Shown here piece after piece: positions 39,106 through 48,007 of a DNA stretch of 64,000 bases. Below the pieces are notes generated by a model, which saw nothing but the letters and a program-made list of their open reading frames with translations, was not told where the DNA came from and made no database searches. The number at the start of each line of letters is the position of its first letter. Positions within the stretch are counted from its first letter, which is position 1. This stretch comes from Methylococcus mesophilus (GTDB lineage: Bacteria > Pseudomonadota > Gammaproteobacteria > Methylococcales > Methylococcaceae). The stretch lies in contig NZ_CP110921.1 in the NCBI RefSeq assembly GCF_026247885.1, positions 496,001 through 560,000 on the forward strand, in the 5' to 3' direction. Both the position numbers and the translations under genes were made by a program.

Positions 39106-39936
39106 TCACACACCCGCTGTGTCGAGCTCCGTCAGCGGACGGCGTCCGATCACCTGGAACACCTGGGCAGTACTCTGGATGGACCGCGGATCGGCCTCGT
39201 GTCCCGCCAGGTCGCCAAGCAAGCGGTCGATTTCCTCGCGGCAAGTCAGCCCCACCGCAATCGCGGACTCGGCGATATTCGAGAGTGTGATCCGCGCGAC
39301 CGTCTTGCCCTCGCCTTGCCGGAAAACGGGCATGGAAACCGCAACCTCCACGTCTTCGAGGCCGGCGTCGATCAGCAATGCGGGAAGACGCGGCCCGATG
39401 CCCGGATCGGCGCCCCGAGCGAGCGCGGTGGCGGTGTACAGCTCGACGTAGCGCCGGAACGCCGCGCTCGGCGGCCAGTGGACATGGGCGGAGATGTCGA
39501 TGTCCTCAACCACGACCCGGCTGAACGGGCGGACAGCCCTGCACATCCGCCGGAGCGCATCGCGAGGATCGGGGAGGTGAGAAAGAAGGAAGCGCGCGTA
39601 AACGAGGTCGAAAGCGCCATCTTCGTCGACTTCTTCGATGCGGCCTTGCCGCCACTCAATTGGGAGGCCACTGCCTTCGGAAGCCCTCTTCGCCTCCGCT
39701 AGCACGCCGGCATCCATGTCGATCCCCACGACCCGCCCGTTGGCGCCGGCGACCCGCGCGATCTCGAGCGTCATGTCCCCGCTTCCGCAGCCGAGATCCA
39801 GCACGTCCATTCCGGGCGCCAAGCCGGCTCGCCCCAGAACCGCAAGGCTCGCTGGCCACATGACGCGGCCGAGCACGTGCAGCCGCTCTGCCCCGGATTC
39901 GCCGCCGCGGATGATGTAGTGCGATTCGTTCGCCAT
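39106..39936 (-). CDS. Class I SAM-dependent methyltransferase
   Basis: A 276-residue soluble methyltransferase. Motif I is VLDLGCGSGDMTLEIARVAG at residues 45-64 and the adenosine-binding acidic residue lies in VVGIDMDAGVL. The core is of the UbiE/MenG type. The acceptor is unknown. It stands alone, with gaps on both sides. Confidence 0.88.
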   Translation of the reverse strand: MANESHYIIRGGESGAERLHVLGRVMWPASLAVLGRAGLAPGMDVLDLGCGSGDMTLEIARVAGANGRVVGIDMDAGVLAEAKRASEGSGLPIEWRQGRIEEVDEDGAFDLVYARFLLSHLPDPRDALRRMCRAVRPFSRVVVEDIDISAHVHWPPSAAFRRYVELYTATALARGADPGIGPRLPALLIDAGLEDVEVAVSMPVFRQGEGKTVARITLSNIAESAIAVGLTCREEIDRLLGDLAGHEADPRSIQSTAQVFQVIGRRPLTELDTAGV

Positions 39937-40272
39937 ACGCCGTATCGGTTTTCGCCCAGTGTGCCGGAGGAGTTTACAAAGTTCCCGAGCCGCCGTCCGG
40001 AAATCAGGATGGATTTAGCTGAAGGAGGGATGTCATCCATTGTGCTTCGTCACCTGGGATCGCCTGTACACGGACTGCCCGCACATCCTTCAGGCGTCGA
40101 CACGCATCCTCCGTCCGGAGTTGGCGAATGTAGCAATCCTCGGCCGGGTTCAGCCTCTCGACGAGACGATCCGCCGGCTGTGAGAACGGGGTCGAGTCTA
40201 GCGTTATTTTCCCGAGCCTCATCGGATGACCCGCTCAAGCAAGACCTGACCCCACAGACCTGGAGAAATAAT
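39937..40272. other. Intergenic, nothing recognised
   Basis: This 336-base gap separates the methyltransferase from the broken VOC gene. I see no family-like frame on either strand, no strong terminator and no repeat. A minus-strand frame at 40004-40222 has an ordinary composition but no recognisable motif. Confidence 0.5.
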
Positions 40273-40758
40273 ATGATGAAACAACCCAAAAACACGATTT
40301 GCCTTTGGTATGACGGCGGTGCCGAAGAGGCGGCGCGCTTTTACGCGCAGACCTTTCCCGACTCATCCGTTGGTGCGGTACTTCGCGCACCGGGCGACTT
40401 CCCATCCGGGAAGCAAGGGGATGTTTTGACGGTCGAGTTCACCGTCGTGGGAATTCCCTGTCTCGGACTCAATGGCGGCCCCATCTTTAAGCACAGCGAA
40501 GCATTCTCCTTCCAGGTCGCAACCTCTGACCAGGCAGAGACCGATCGTTACTGAGACGCGATCGTGGGCAACGGTGGCGAAGAGAGTGTGTGCGGCTGGT
40601 GCAAAGACAAATGGGGTCGCTCCTGGCAGATTACCCCACGGGCTCTGACAGAAGCGATAGCCGACCCCGACCGCGCCGCTGTCAAGCGGGCGTTCGATGC
40701 CATGATGCAGATGAGAAAGATCGACATCGCGGCGATCGAAGCGGCGCGACGTGGTTGA
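40273..40758 (+). pseudogene. PhnB-like VOC protein with in-frame TGA
   Basis: The frame encodes a full PhnB-type (3-demethylubiquinone methyltransferase-like fold) VOC protein of 161 residues, interrupted once by TGA at 40552-40554. Before it lies ICLWYDGGAEEAARFYAQTF through SDQAETDRY, and after it, in the same frame, DAIVGNGGEESVCGWCKDKW and MMQMRKIDIAAIEAARRG. The family normally has tryptophan here (DRYW), so one G-to-A change explains the stop. It is a recent pseudogene or a base error. Function of the family is unclear. Confidence 0.85.
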
Positions 40759-40904
40759 AGCGGGGAGTGGGCAATAGTACATCACTGTCGTTCGGACCCC
40801 GGCGCTCGCCAAAGCGCGCAGCGAATCCTGCCGAGGCGGCGGATGGCTTTTCTTGCTTAACGTTTACTGCCTGCGCACCACAGGTTTAGCGCACGCTCCA
40901 CGGG

Positions 40905-41303
40905 CTAACCGCAGGTGCTGGCGAAGTTGTAGGTGATGGCGGCGATGCTTGCACCTTGGGGGTCTCGAAACACGCAGAACCGGCCGACGGAGGGGATATC
41001 GGTCGGCGGCACGCAGATTTGCGCACCGAGTTCTTCGGCTTTTTTCGCGGTGGCATCCACGTCCTCCACGGTGACATAGGTGCCCCATTGCGGGGCCATG
41101 CCTTCCGCTTGGGCCGGTATCGTCATGATGCCGCCGACGGGATTTCCGACTGCTTTGAGCATGGTATAAGGCATGCCAGCGGGATTGACTTCTTCCATCT
41201 CCCATCCAAACAGAACACCGTAAAACCGCTTCGCGGCTTCGGCGTCGGAGGTAAGCAGTTCGCACCAGCTGAACGCACCGTGTTGCTGACATTTGTCGGT
41301 CAT
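40905..41303 (-). CDS. VOC-family (glyoxalase-like) protein
   Basis: A 132-residue protein with two beta-alpha-beta-beta-beta modules of the vicinal oxygen chelate fold. The first contains AFSWCELLTSDAEAAKRFYG and FGWEMEEV, the second GTYVTVEDVDATAKKAEELG and VFRDPQGASIAAI. Members include isomerases, dioxygenases and resistance proteins, so the role is not defined. It is divergent from the toxin-antitoxin pair across 180 bases. Confidence 0.88.
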   Translation of the reverse strand: MTDKCQQHGAFSWCELLTSDAEAAKRFYGVLFGWEMEEVNPAGMPYTMLKAVGNPVGGIMTIPAQAEGMAPQWGTYVTVEDVDATAKKAEELGAQICVPPTDIPSVGRFCVFRDPQGASIAAITYNFASTCG

Positions 41304-41483
41304 GATGTCGTTCCCGAGTGATCTGTCGAATTAGGGTGGCTAAGCGATTGTTTGTGTAACGTAAGCTTTTGAACTCTGGCACACCGTTTGGCGGGGTGCA
41401 AGGCTCGCAGATCTTCCAATCTTCATTATGGACGGTGCTTGAGTCCGGACTCATGTATCATATGAATCTTCATTACGTCTCAC

Positions 41484-41948
41484 ATGGTCAATCGAGGATT
41501 CGATTCTATGGCAGCCACAGTCCATGAAGTAGCGAGTCTGCTCGGCTTTTCGGAGAGCGCAAGCCGGAGCATGTCGCCGATCCAACTGATCCATCTCATC
41601 GAGGACGGATTGCCACTTTCGGCCCTCGAACGCGTTTCCCTGCGGGTTTCTCCGCAGGACGCCAACTTCAAATACCGGATCGTCCCGCGGGCGACGCTGG
41701 CCCGCCGCCGCAAACCGGGCAAAGAGAAGTTGCAGACCGGCGAAGGCGACCGCTTAGTCCGCCTGGCCCGCGTGTGGAGTTTCGCCCAGGAAGTCTGGGG
41801 CAGTGAGGCCGATGCACGCGCCTTCTTCTTCCGCGCCCATCCCCTGTTGGAAGGCCGCCTGCCAATCGACGTGGTGCTTGCCAGCGAGTTGGGGGCGGAA
41901 CTGGTGAATGGCATCTTAGGGCAGTTGAAGTACGGAACGGCCGCTTGA
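41484..41948 (+). CDS. Xre/MbcA/ParS-type antitoxin
   Basis: A 154-residue antitoxin of the DUF2384 group. The N-terminal half is a helix-turn-helix-like region (SPIQLIHLIEDGLPLSALERV) and the C-terminal half is the Xre-MbcA-ParS toxin-binding domain (GDRLVRLARVWSFAQEVWGS, ending HPLLEGRLPIDV). Such proteins neutralise a RES-domain toxin and repress their own operon. The toxin gene overlaps its stop codon. A later ATG at 41508 (MAATVHEV) is an alternative start. Confidence 0.88.
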   Translation: MVNRGFDSMAATVHEVASLLGFSESASRSMSPIQLIHLIEDGLPLSALERVSLRVSPQDANFKYRIVPRATLARRRKPGKEKLQTGEGDRLVRLARVWSFAQEVWGSEADARAFFFRAHPLLEGRLPIDVVLASELGAELVNGILGQLKYGTAA

Positions 41949-42421
41949 AGCCGCAGGTGCTGGATCGCGTGCTGAAGTGCTACCGGATCGGCGATCCGGA
42001 CGGGACGTATCCCCTCTTCGATGCTACCGGGTCGAAGCTGTTTCCGGGGCGCTGGAATACCGCCGCCAGTCCCATGATCTACACCAGCGAGCATTACTCC
42101 ACCGCGATGCTGGAAAAGCTGGTACACGGCAGCGGCTGCTTGCCGCCCAACCAGCATTTCATCGAAATCACCCTTGCCAACGGCGTTTCCTACGAATTCG
42201 TGACCCCCGCCCATCTTCCCCGCTGGGATGAGGCCACCTGCGCGGCCTCGCGCGAGTTCGGCGAAAAGTGGCAGCTCGAAAACCGCTCCTTGCTGCTGTT
42301 CGTTCCCAGCGTGGTGGCGCGGCTCGAGCGGAATGTCCTGATCAATCCGGACCATCCGGAGTTTTCCAGAATCACGGCGGACCTTGCCCAGCCTGTGTGG
42401 TGGGATTCCCGGTTGTTCTGA
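41945..42421 (+). CDS. RES-domain toxin
   Basis: A 158-residue RES protein named for conserved Arg, Glu and Ser residues, seen in CYRIGDPDGTYPLF, GRWNTAASPMIYTSEHYSTA and AMLEKLVHGSG. RES toxins such as MbcT degrade NAD+. The start is an unusual TTG at 41945, overlapping the antitoxin stop (TTGA), which points to translational coupling; later GTG starts would cut the fold. It is paired with the Xre-type antitoxin directly upstream. Confidence 0.88.
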   Translation: MKPQVLDRVLKCYRIGDPDGTYPLFDATGSKLFPGRWNTAASPMIYTSEHYSTAMLEKLVHGSGCLPPNQHFIEITLANGVSYEFVTPAHLPRWDEATCAASREFGEKWQLENRSLLLFVPSVVARLERNVLINPDHPEFSRITADLAQPVWWDSRLF

Positions 42422-42444
42422 AAGCCGCGTCCGGAAACACCGCC

Positions 42445-43245
42445 TCAAGCCCAGACGAACTTCACCCCGATCCCCATCAGCAGCGTCGCCAGGATCGGCC
42501 TCAACACGCCTTCCGAAATCCTCGCGCTGACGTGGCTGCCGACGTAGATGCCGGGCAGCGAGCCGACCAGCAGGAAACCCAGCAGCGGAAAACTGACGCT
42601 GCCCATGTGCAGATAGCCGAGGCCGGCGATGGCGGTGAGAGGGATAGCGTGGGCCAGATCGGTGCCGACGATGCGGACCGCCGGCAGCTTGGGGTACAGG
42701 AACAGCAGGGCGATCGTGCCCAGCGCCCCCGCGCCCACCGAGGACAGCGTCACCAGGACGCCGATCAGGAGCCCGGTGGCGACGGTGACGGGCAGGGTCC
42801 AGGCGCCGAACCGCGGGCCGATGGCGACCGGCGACGCGGCAGCTTTGCGGGCCAGGCGGTCGTAGTAGATCATCGCCAGGCCGGTCGCCAGCGAAGCGAC
42901 GCCCAACACGGTCTTGATGACCGCGGCGTTTATGCTGATATGCTCCAGGAGGTATAGCACCGCCAGGGTGGCCGGGATGCTGCCGGCCGCCATCCAGCCG
43001 ACGATCCGCCATTCCACCGAACGGTGGTTGCCGTGGTGGATCAGTACGCCCCCGGTCTTGGTGATCGCGGCGAACAACAGGTCGGTGCCGATGGCGAGCC
43101 GCGGGTCGAAACCGAAGGCGAACACGAGGAGCGGCGTCATCAGCGAGCCGCCGCCGATGCCGGTCAGGCCGACGAGGAAGCCGACCACCATGCCGGCGAG
43201 GACGTACAGCGGCGCGTCGAGCGGAGAAATGTGTGTCAGGTCCAT
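42445..43245 (-). CDS. TauE/SafE-family membrane protein
   Basis: A 266-residue inner-membrane protein with about eight helices. The two-repeat TauE/SafE pattern is visible: FLVGLTGIGGGSLMTPLLV in the first half and IGVLVTLSSVGAGALGTIAL in the second. Members export or import organosulfur or organic anions such as sulfoacetate. The start at 43245 (MDLTHISPLD) is the natural one; the frame remains open far upstream within the next gene. It ends the DUF3604 operon, starting 14 bases after that gene's stop. Confidence 0.88.
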   Translation of the reverse strand: MDLTHISPLDAPLYVLAGMVVGFLVGLTGIGGGSLMTPLLVFAFGFDPRLAIGTDLLFAAITKTGGVLIHHGNHRSVEWRIVGWMAAGSIPATLAVLYLLEHISINAAVIKTVLGVASLATGLAMIYYDRLARKAAASPVAIGPRFGAWTLPVTVATGLLIGVLVTLSSVGAGALGTIALLFLYPKLPAVRIVGTDLAHAIPLTAIAGLGYLHMGSVSFPLLGFLLVGSLPGIYVGSHVSARISEGVLRPILATLLMGIGVKFVWA

Positions 43246-43259
43246 GCGAGTCGTCTCCG

Positions 43260-45068
43260 TCAGATCGGTTTGTAGAACACCGGCGAGGTCCAGGCCCGCT
43301 CCTGAATGGTCGGGCTGACCCGTTCGGACAGCGGCAACTGGTATTTCACCGCCCAGATCGTGGACCAACGTGGCGTGGGGATTTCCAGCACCCGGGCGTA
43401 GTAGGTCGCGGCCGCGGCGGGATCGAACTCCGGGTCTTCCCAGACCGTGGCCAGTTCGACCGCACCTACGGTGTTGGTATAAGTGGCGGTCTTGAGGTCC
43501 ACGGTGCTGGCGATGGGCTCCAGCCTGCCGGTCTTCGGGTCGATCTTCCGCCCGCCGCCGCTCCAGATCACGTCGAACACCTTCTCCTGGCTCTTGCCGT
43601 CCTTGGTCCAGACCTTGACGATCTGCACCCGGTCGAGATTGCCGGCGTCCGGGTCCTTCACCGCGTCGACAATGAAGCGCGGGGCCTTGGCGCCGCCGGG
43701 ACGGGCCGGCAGGTCGGCGCCCATCGGCGCGCCGCCGGCATAGGCGTCCTTGACCCAGTCGGGCCGGGCGGTCAGACCTTTTGAGTAGTCCCAGCCGCCG
43801 AACAGGCGGACTTTGATCCGGTTGCCGGAGGTCGCGAACACCTCCTTGCGCTTGATCGCATCGAAGATCGCCTCGCGGGTGTTCTGCTCGGCCCAGACAC
43901 CGGTCAGGCCGGCCGCGCCGAGGATGACCGGCGCCGAGCCCGCCAGCGAATCCTGGGCGGTGAGCACGATCTTCGGGTTGCTGTCCATCAGGCCGTGCGC
44001 GCCGGGAAAGTTGTTCTCCTCGGTCGAGGTGATGCCGGAATGGAAATCGCTGGCGCCGACCAGGCCGTACTTGAACGGGTTGACCCCGGTGCGGGCGGCG
44101 ATCTCCTGGCCCTTGCCGTAGCCCTGGCGGATGTAGCTGCCGTCCACCTTGCCCTTGATGTCGGTCGCCAGCAGCAGCTCCCACAGCTCGAAATTGGCGA
44201 ATTCGTCGTTGGGCGAGAGCACCGGGTGGGTTTCGCTTTGGCCCTTGGCCTGGTCGACCTCAAACACCGGCTCGTTGCGCATCCGCTGTTCGGCGTATTC
44301 CTTCGAGATTGGCTTGCCGTCGGAATCCTGGTCGGCCAGCATCAGGCCGTTGCTGGCGTTGGCGTTATGGGGGATGTCCAGCGCCTCGATGCCGTTCTTG
44401 CGGCCGTTGTCGAGGAAGGTCCACAGTTCCTCCGGTCGTTGCGAGTCGATCGAAGAGAATGGCTTGGCCGGGACCTTGCCGCTGCGGTAGATCACGTTGC
44501 GGTGCAGATTCTGGAAATCCGGGAAAGAAGTCCATTCGTAGGCGATGAAGGTGGTGAACCTGCCCGGCTGGTAATACTTCTCGGCGGCGTCGATTTCGAT
44601 CTGCCAGTTGCTGCGGATCTTGTCCTCCTGCAGAAACTCGGCGATCGGCTGGCCGTTGGCGATGGTCAGCGCCAGCTTGTGCACCGCGCCCCAGGCCACC
44701 TGCGGGTCCGGGTCGGTCAGCAGCTTGTGCCATTCGGTTCCGGCATAGGGACCTTTCGGGTCCAGCAGGGACCGGACTATCCCTAGATATTCGGAATGAT
44801 CTGTCACGGCCAGGAAATCCAGGGGGCTGCGCCGCTGGACCTTCTGCCCCAGGTATTCCACGGCCTCGCCCTGGGCGAAGCGGTAGGAATCCTCCGGCAG
44901 GGTGTTGGTCTTCATCGCCGCCGCATCGAAGGACAGCGAAGTATGCAAGTGCAGATCGCCGAAATAGGCGTTCCTCAACGGATTGGGCGGCGGCAGCGCC
45001 TCGGCGGCCAGGGCCGGAGCGGCCACAGCCCAGGCCAGGGCCAGGGTCGATAAGTTGTAGGGTTTCAT
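43260..45068 (-). CDS. DUF3604 protein (PHP-like fold), exported
   Basis: A 602-residue protein with a signal peptide (residues 1-21, APALA-AEA). The N-terminal metal motif NAYFGDLHLHTSLSFDAA and LAVTDHSEYLG are reminiscent of PHP phosphoesterases, and DIPHNANAS and VGASDFHSGI supply further likely metal ligands. DUF3604 has no established reaction. It lies between a HupE/UreJ-like membrane protein (16 bases) and TauE/SafE (14 bases), so the four genes from 46955 down to 42445 form one operon, perhaps for handling an exported substrate or metal. Confidence 0.85.
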   Translation of the reverse strand: MKPYNLSTLALAWAVAAPALAAEALPPPNPLRNAYFGDLHLHTSLSFDAAAMKTNTLPEDSYRFAQGEAVEYLGQKVQRRSPLDFLAVTDHSEYLGIVRSLLDPKGPYAGTEWHKLLTDPDPQVAWGAVHKLALTIANGQPIAEFLQEDKIRSNWQIEIDAAEKYYQPGRFTTFIAYEWTSFPDFQNLHRNVIYRSGKVPAKPFSSIDSQRPEELWTFLDNGRKNGIEALDIPHNANASNGLMLADQDSDGKPISKEYAEQRMRNEPVFEVDQAKGQSETHPVLSPNDEFANFELWELLLATDIKGKVDGSYIRQGYGKGQEIAARTGVNPFKYGLVGASDFHSGITSTEENNFPGAHGLMDSNPKIVLTAQDSLAGSAPVILGAAGLTGVWAEQNTREAIFDAIKRKEVFATSGNRIKVRLFGGWDYSKGLTARPDWVKDAYAGGAPMGADLPARPGGAKAPRFIVDAVKDPDAGNLDRVQIVKVWTKDGKSQEKVFDVIWSGGGRKIDPKTGRLEPIASTVDLKTATYTNTVGAVELATVWEDPEFDPAAAATYYARVLEIPTPRWSTIWAVKYQLPLSERVSPTIQERAWTSPVFYKPI

Positions 45069-45084
45069 GAACGAACCTCGTGGG

Positions 45085-46077
45085 CTAAAAAAGGAATTCC
45101 AGGCGCTCCAGGCACCAGAACGCGGCCAGGGAGCCGATGGCGTGGGGCGCGAGCCGGGGTACCCAGCCGGCCGCGCGCGGCAGCAACAGCCTCAGTCCCT
45201 TGATGACGAGCAGCACCGCAAGCACGAACGCCACCTGCCCCGCTTCGATGCCTAAGTTGAACAGCAGCAGCGCCGCCGGAATCGCATCCTCGGGCAGCCC
45301 CACTTCAGCCAGGGCTCCGGCGAAGCCGAAGCCGTGCAGCAGGCCGAAAGCGAAGGCCACAACCCAGGGATAGCGGCGGGCGAAGCCCGGCCTCCCCCGG
45401 TACAAATGCACCAGTTCCACAGCGACATAGACGATGCTCAGCGCGATCACCGCCTCGATCGGCCGGGGCGACACCTCGACGTAGCCCAGCGCCGCCGAAG
45501 CCAGAGTGATGCTGTGGGCCAGAGTGAACGCGGTGATGGTCTTCAGCAGGTTGCGCAGGCCGTCCACCAGCAGGATCAGCCCGAACACATAGAGCAGATG
45601 GTCGATGCCCAGCCAGATGTGGGTGACGCCGAGCCGGAAGTAGTCCCCCACCGGCAGCGATGACTTGCCGGCCTGCTCGATGGTGAACCTCGCCTGTCCG
45701 GGCCTCAGCACCTGGCTCAGCGAACTGCCATCGGCGAAGTTGACGCGCAGCAGGACGTCTGTGATGGTCCGGTCCAGTCCATCGATGGCGACGGTCTGGC
45801 CGTTCAGTCCGCCCGGCGGGACCGAATGCTCCCAGCGGCGGAGCATATAGGATTCGGTGAAGGTCGCCGAAGCCGGCGGCGCGTCCAGCCAGCCCGAAGA
45901 CAGATGGGGGCTGAGCGGCAGGGACAAGCGGCCCGCGGTCGGCTGCTTCCACAGCACATGCACCTGGCCGGAACGGCTTTCGCTGATTTCCAGGTAGGCC
46001 GGCCTGACTTCGTGCGCCGCCGCCGGCAGCGAAACCCAAGCCATCGAAAACAGCAGAAAAAGCTTGGCCGCACTCAT
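45085..46077 (-). CDS. HupE/UreJ-like membrane protein
   Basis: A 330-residue protein with a signal peptide (residues 1-21, SLPAAAHE). A beta-rich periplasmic domain covers about residues 22-145, and a HupE/UreJ_2 domain of six to seven helices covers about 146-330. Histidine-rich motifs GVTHIWLGIDHLLYVFGL and FGLLHGFGFAGAL are typical; HupE proteins are thought to move nickel or other divalent metals. The metal here is unknown. Its start overlaps the parvulin stop by 4 bases. Confidence 0.88.
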   Translation of the reverse strand: MSAAKLFLLFSMAWVSLPAAAHEVRPAYLEISESRSGQVHVLWKQPTAGRLSLPLSPHLSSGWLDAPPASATFTESYMLRRWEHSVPPGGLNGQTVAIDGLDRTITDVLLRVNFADGSSLSQVLRPGQARFTIEQAGKSSLPVGDYFRLGVTHIWLGIDHLLYVFGLILLVDGLRNLLKTITAFTLAHSITLASAALGYVEVSPRPIEAVIALSIVYVAVELVHLYRGRPGFARRYPWVVAFAFGLLHGFGFAGALAEVGLPEDAIPAALLLFNLGIEAGQVAFVLAVLLVIKGLRLLLPRAAGWVPRLAPHAIGSLAAFWCLERLEFLF

Positions 46078-46955
46078 TCGGTCGGCTCCAGACCGGCGTA
46101 ACTCACCGCGTAGCCGCGCTTCATTTCCTCGAAACGCCTTTCGTTGCCCTCGCGGCGGGCGGCGTCCAGATACGCTTCCCTTACCTTATCCCGGATGGCG
46201 TCGAAGGGCGGCACGGAAGGCTCCTTGCGGGCGCTGACGTACACCAGATGGAGCCCGTAGCCGGATTCGACCGGCCCCGTCCATTGGCCTGGAGGCGCCG
46301 AAAACAGAGCATCGAGAATGGGCGTGCGGCCGAAGCTCTGGGCGGCTTCGTCCGGACTCAGACCGGAAAAATCGTACTGCAGCGGAAACCGGTCGCCCGC
46401 TTCGGGCGCCCGCTCGGTGCCAGCGGTCTTCAGGCTTGCGAGCGCCTGCTCCGCCCGCTTGCGGGCGCCCTCGGCGCCATCCCGGTCGGGACTGAAATAG
46501 ACATGGCTGAAGCTGACCGTGGCGGGAACCCGGAAGCGCTCGGGATGTTCGGCGTAGAACTGCCGCAGACCGCTGTCCGTAGGATCGGCGATGGCCTGGA
46601 GGTCGCGCTGGAGGAAATCCAGCTTCTGGGTCAGCCGCCGCCGCACGATTTCGTCGTCCCGATCCAAGCCCATCCGGACCGCTTCGCGGAACAGCACCTC
46701 CTCCCTCACGTATTCGTCAACCAGCTTGTCCATGCGGGCTTGGGACGGGAGCGATCCGGTCTGCAGCTCGTAGAGCCTGGAGAGACGCTCGATCAGAGGC
46801 GGGTCGATCACGATTTCGCGTGCGGCATTCGCCCGATGCCGTTCCACCGCATGGGCCACGGCGAACAGGGCCGCGCCCAGGAAAAAGAACTGCAGCAAGG
46901 GTTCGTTCAGCAGACGCCCAAGCGCGGGCGCCTTCACCAAGGTTTTATTCGGCAT
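46074..46955 (-). CDS. Parvulin-type peptidyl-prolyl isomerase
   Basis: A 293-residue protein. One hydrophobic segment at residues 20-38 anchors it in the inner membrane with the rest in the periplasm. A SurA/PpiD-like N-terminal helical region follows (RMDKLVDEYVREEVLFREAV), then a rotamase-like domain ending SGYGLHLVYVSAR. It is the first gene of a four-gene operon with HupE/UreJ-like, DUF3604 and TauE/SafE proteins, so it may help fold the exported partners. Confidence 0.85.
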   Translation of the reverse strand: MPNKTLVKAPALGRLLNEPLLQFFFLGAALFAVAHAVERHRANAAREIVIDPPLIERLSRLYELQTGSLPSQARMDKLVDEYVREEVLFREAVRMGLDRDDEIVRRRLTQKLDFLQRDLQAIADPTDSGLRQFYAEHPERFRVPATVSFSHVYFSPDRDGAEGARKRAEQALASLKTAGTERAPEAGDRFPLQYDFSGLSPDEAAQSFGRTPILDALFSAPPGQWTGPVESGYGLHLVYVSARKEPSVPPFDAIRDKVREAYLDAARREGNERRFEEMKRGYAVSYAGLEPTE

Positions 46956-47161
46956 GGATACGAGGGTTCTGATACTTACGAACCGAAATCCCAGTCAATT
47001 TCCAAGCCAACGCCGGAACCGGCGCCATTCGGCCTAACCGCTCCCGCAGAATGGTGCTGCCACAACATCGACTGCCCCAACCCTGACCGGAAACCAGCAG
47101 GCGGCCTCGGGCCCGATTTCTGCTGGCAAAGCGAAAAACATCAGGCGAGGCGAACTGCACC

Positions 47162-47977
47162 ATGTATCCGAACGGGATTTCCGACTCCGATTTCGAAACG
47201 ACACTCAACGATCCGACGGCATCCGTCGCCGTTCATCACCGGCCCGGCAACCGCACCGTGCTGATCGCATTCGGCGGTCTCATCGGCGCGATTGGATTTC
47301 CGCCCTTCGAGTTTTTCAATCTGACCCGCAAGCTGCCCGTGACCCGCATCTTCGTCCGGGACATCCGCCAGACCTGGTATCAAAGGGGTTTGCCCGGAAT
47401 CGCGGACGATATCGACGGCATCGCGGCGTTTCTGCGCGAAACGGTGATCGTCCTGGGCGCCGAGCGGATCGTCGTCGTCGGCAATTCGATGGGCGGCTAT
47501 GCGGCCATCATCATGGGGCTGCTGCTGGAGGCCGACGCCGTCCATGCCTTCGTGCCTCAGACCTTCATGGACCGCCGCAATGTCCGCGCCCATCGTGATG
47601 ACCGCTTCTACCGCTACGCCTGCCGACTGCGCTGCGTCCGTGGCGCCCGCTATCTCGATCTCGTGCGCCTGCTGCGCAAGCGGGTACATAGCCAATGCGA
47701 CATCAACGTCTATTACGCCACCGATCACACCGCGGACCGGATCCACGCCGAACGCCTGCGGGGACTGCCCACCGTCAAGTTGCATCCATTCCATAGCGGC
47801 GGGCACGAGTTGATCCGACAGCTTCGTGACGATGGCAGGCTGGCGAAGATCATCGACTGTTCGCTGCGAGGCAGCCATCCCCCAGCGCTTGCTGCTTCCT
47901 GGACAGCACTCCGATCTGAAGACGATGTTCCGTCGCCGAGGCCGCGGCATAGTGATTGCTGTCTTCGAGAAACATGA
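47162..47977 (+). CDS. Alpha/beta-fold hydrolase-like protein
   Basis: A 271-residue protein. The nucleophile elbow GNSMGG is at about residues 105-110 after the strand IVVVG, and a histidine sits in SGGHEL near residue 220, in the place of the catalytic His. LIAFGGLIGAIGFPPFEFF near residue 37 would form the oxyanion region. The C-terminal 35 residues look unstructured and may be extra. The substrate is unknown. It is divergent from the parvulin operon across 206 bases. Confidence 0.7.
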   Translation: MYPNGISDSDFETTLNDPTASVAVHHRPGNRTVLIAFGGLIGAIGFPPFEFFNLTRKLPVTRIFVRDIRQTWYQRGLPGIADDIDGIAAFLRETVIVLGAERIVVVGNSMGGYAAIIMGLLLEADAVHAFVPQTFMDRRNVRAHRDDRFYRYACRLRCVRGARYLDLVRLLRKRVHSQCDINVYYATDHTADRIHAERLRGLPTVKLHPFHSGGHELIRQLRDDGRLAKIIDCSLRGSHPPALAASWTALRSEDDVPSPRPRHSDCCLRET

Positions 47978-48007
47978 CCGAATCCGCGGCGATCCCTAGG
48001 TGAAGAG

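Noticed and set aside
40552-40554. Selenocysteine or tryptophan recoding of the TGA in the VOC gene
   Set aside because: The family has tryptophan, not cysteine, at this place, no SECIS-like hairpin is evident, and TGA is a normal stop in neighbouring genes.
47978-48007. FMN riboswitch upstream of ribBA
   Set aside because: The gap to the previous gene is only 30 bases and no RFN-type conserved sequence is seen in or before it.
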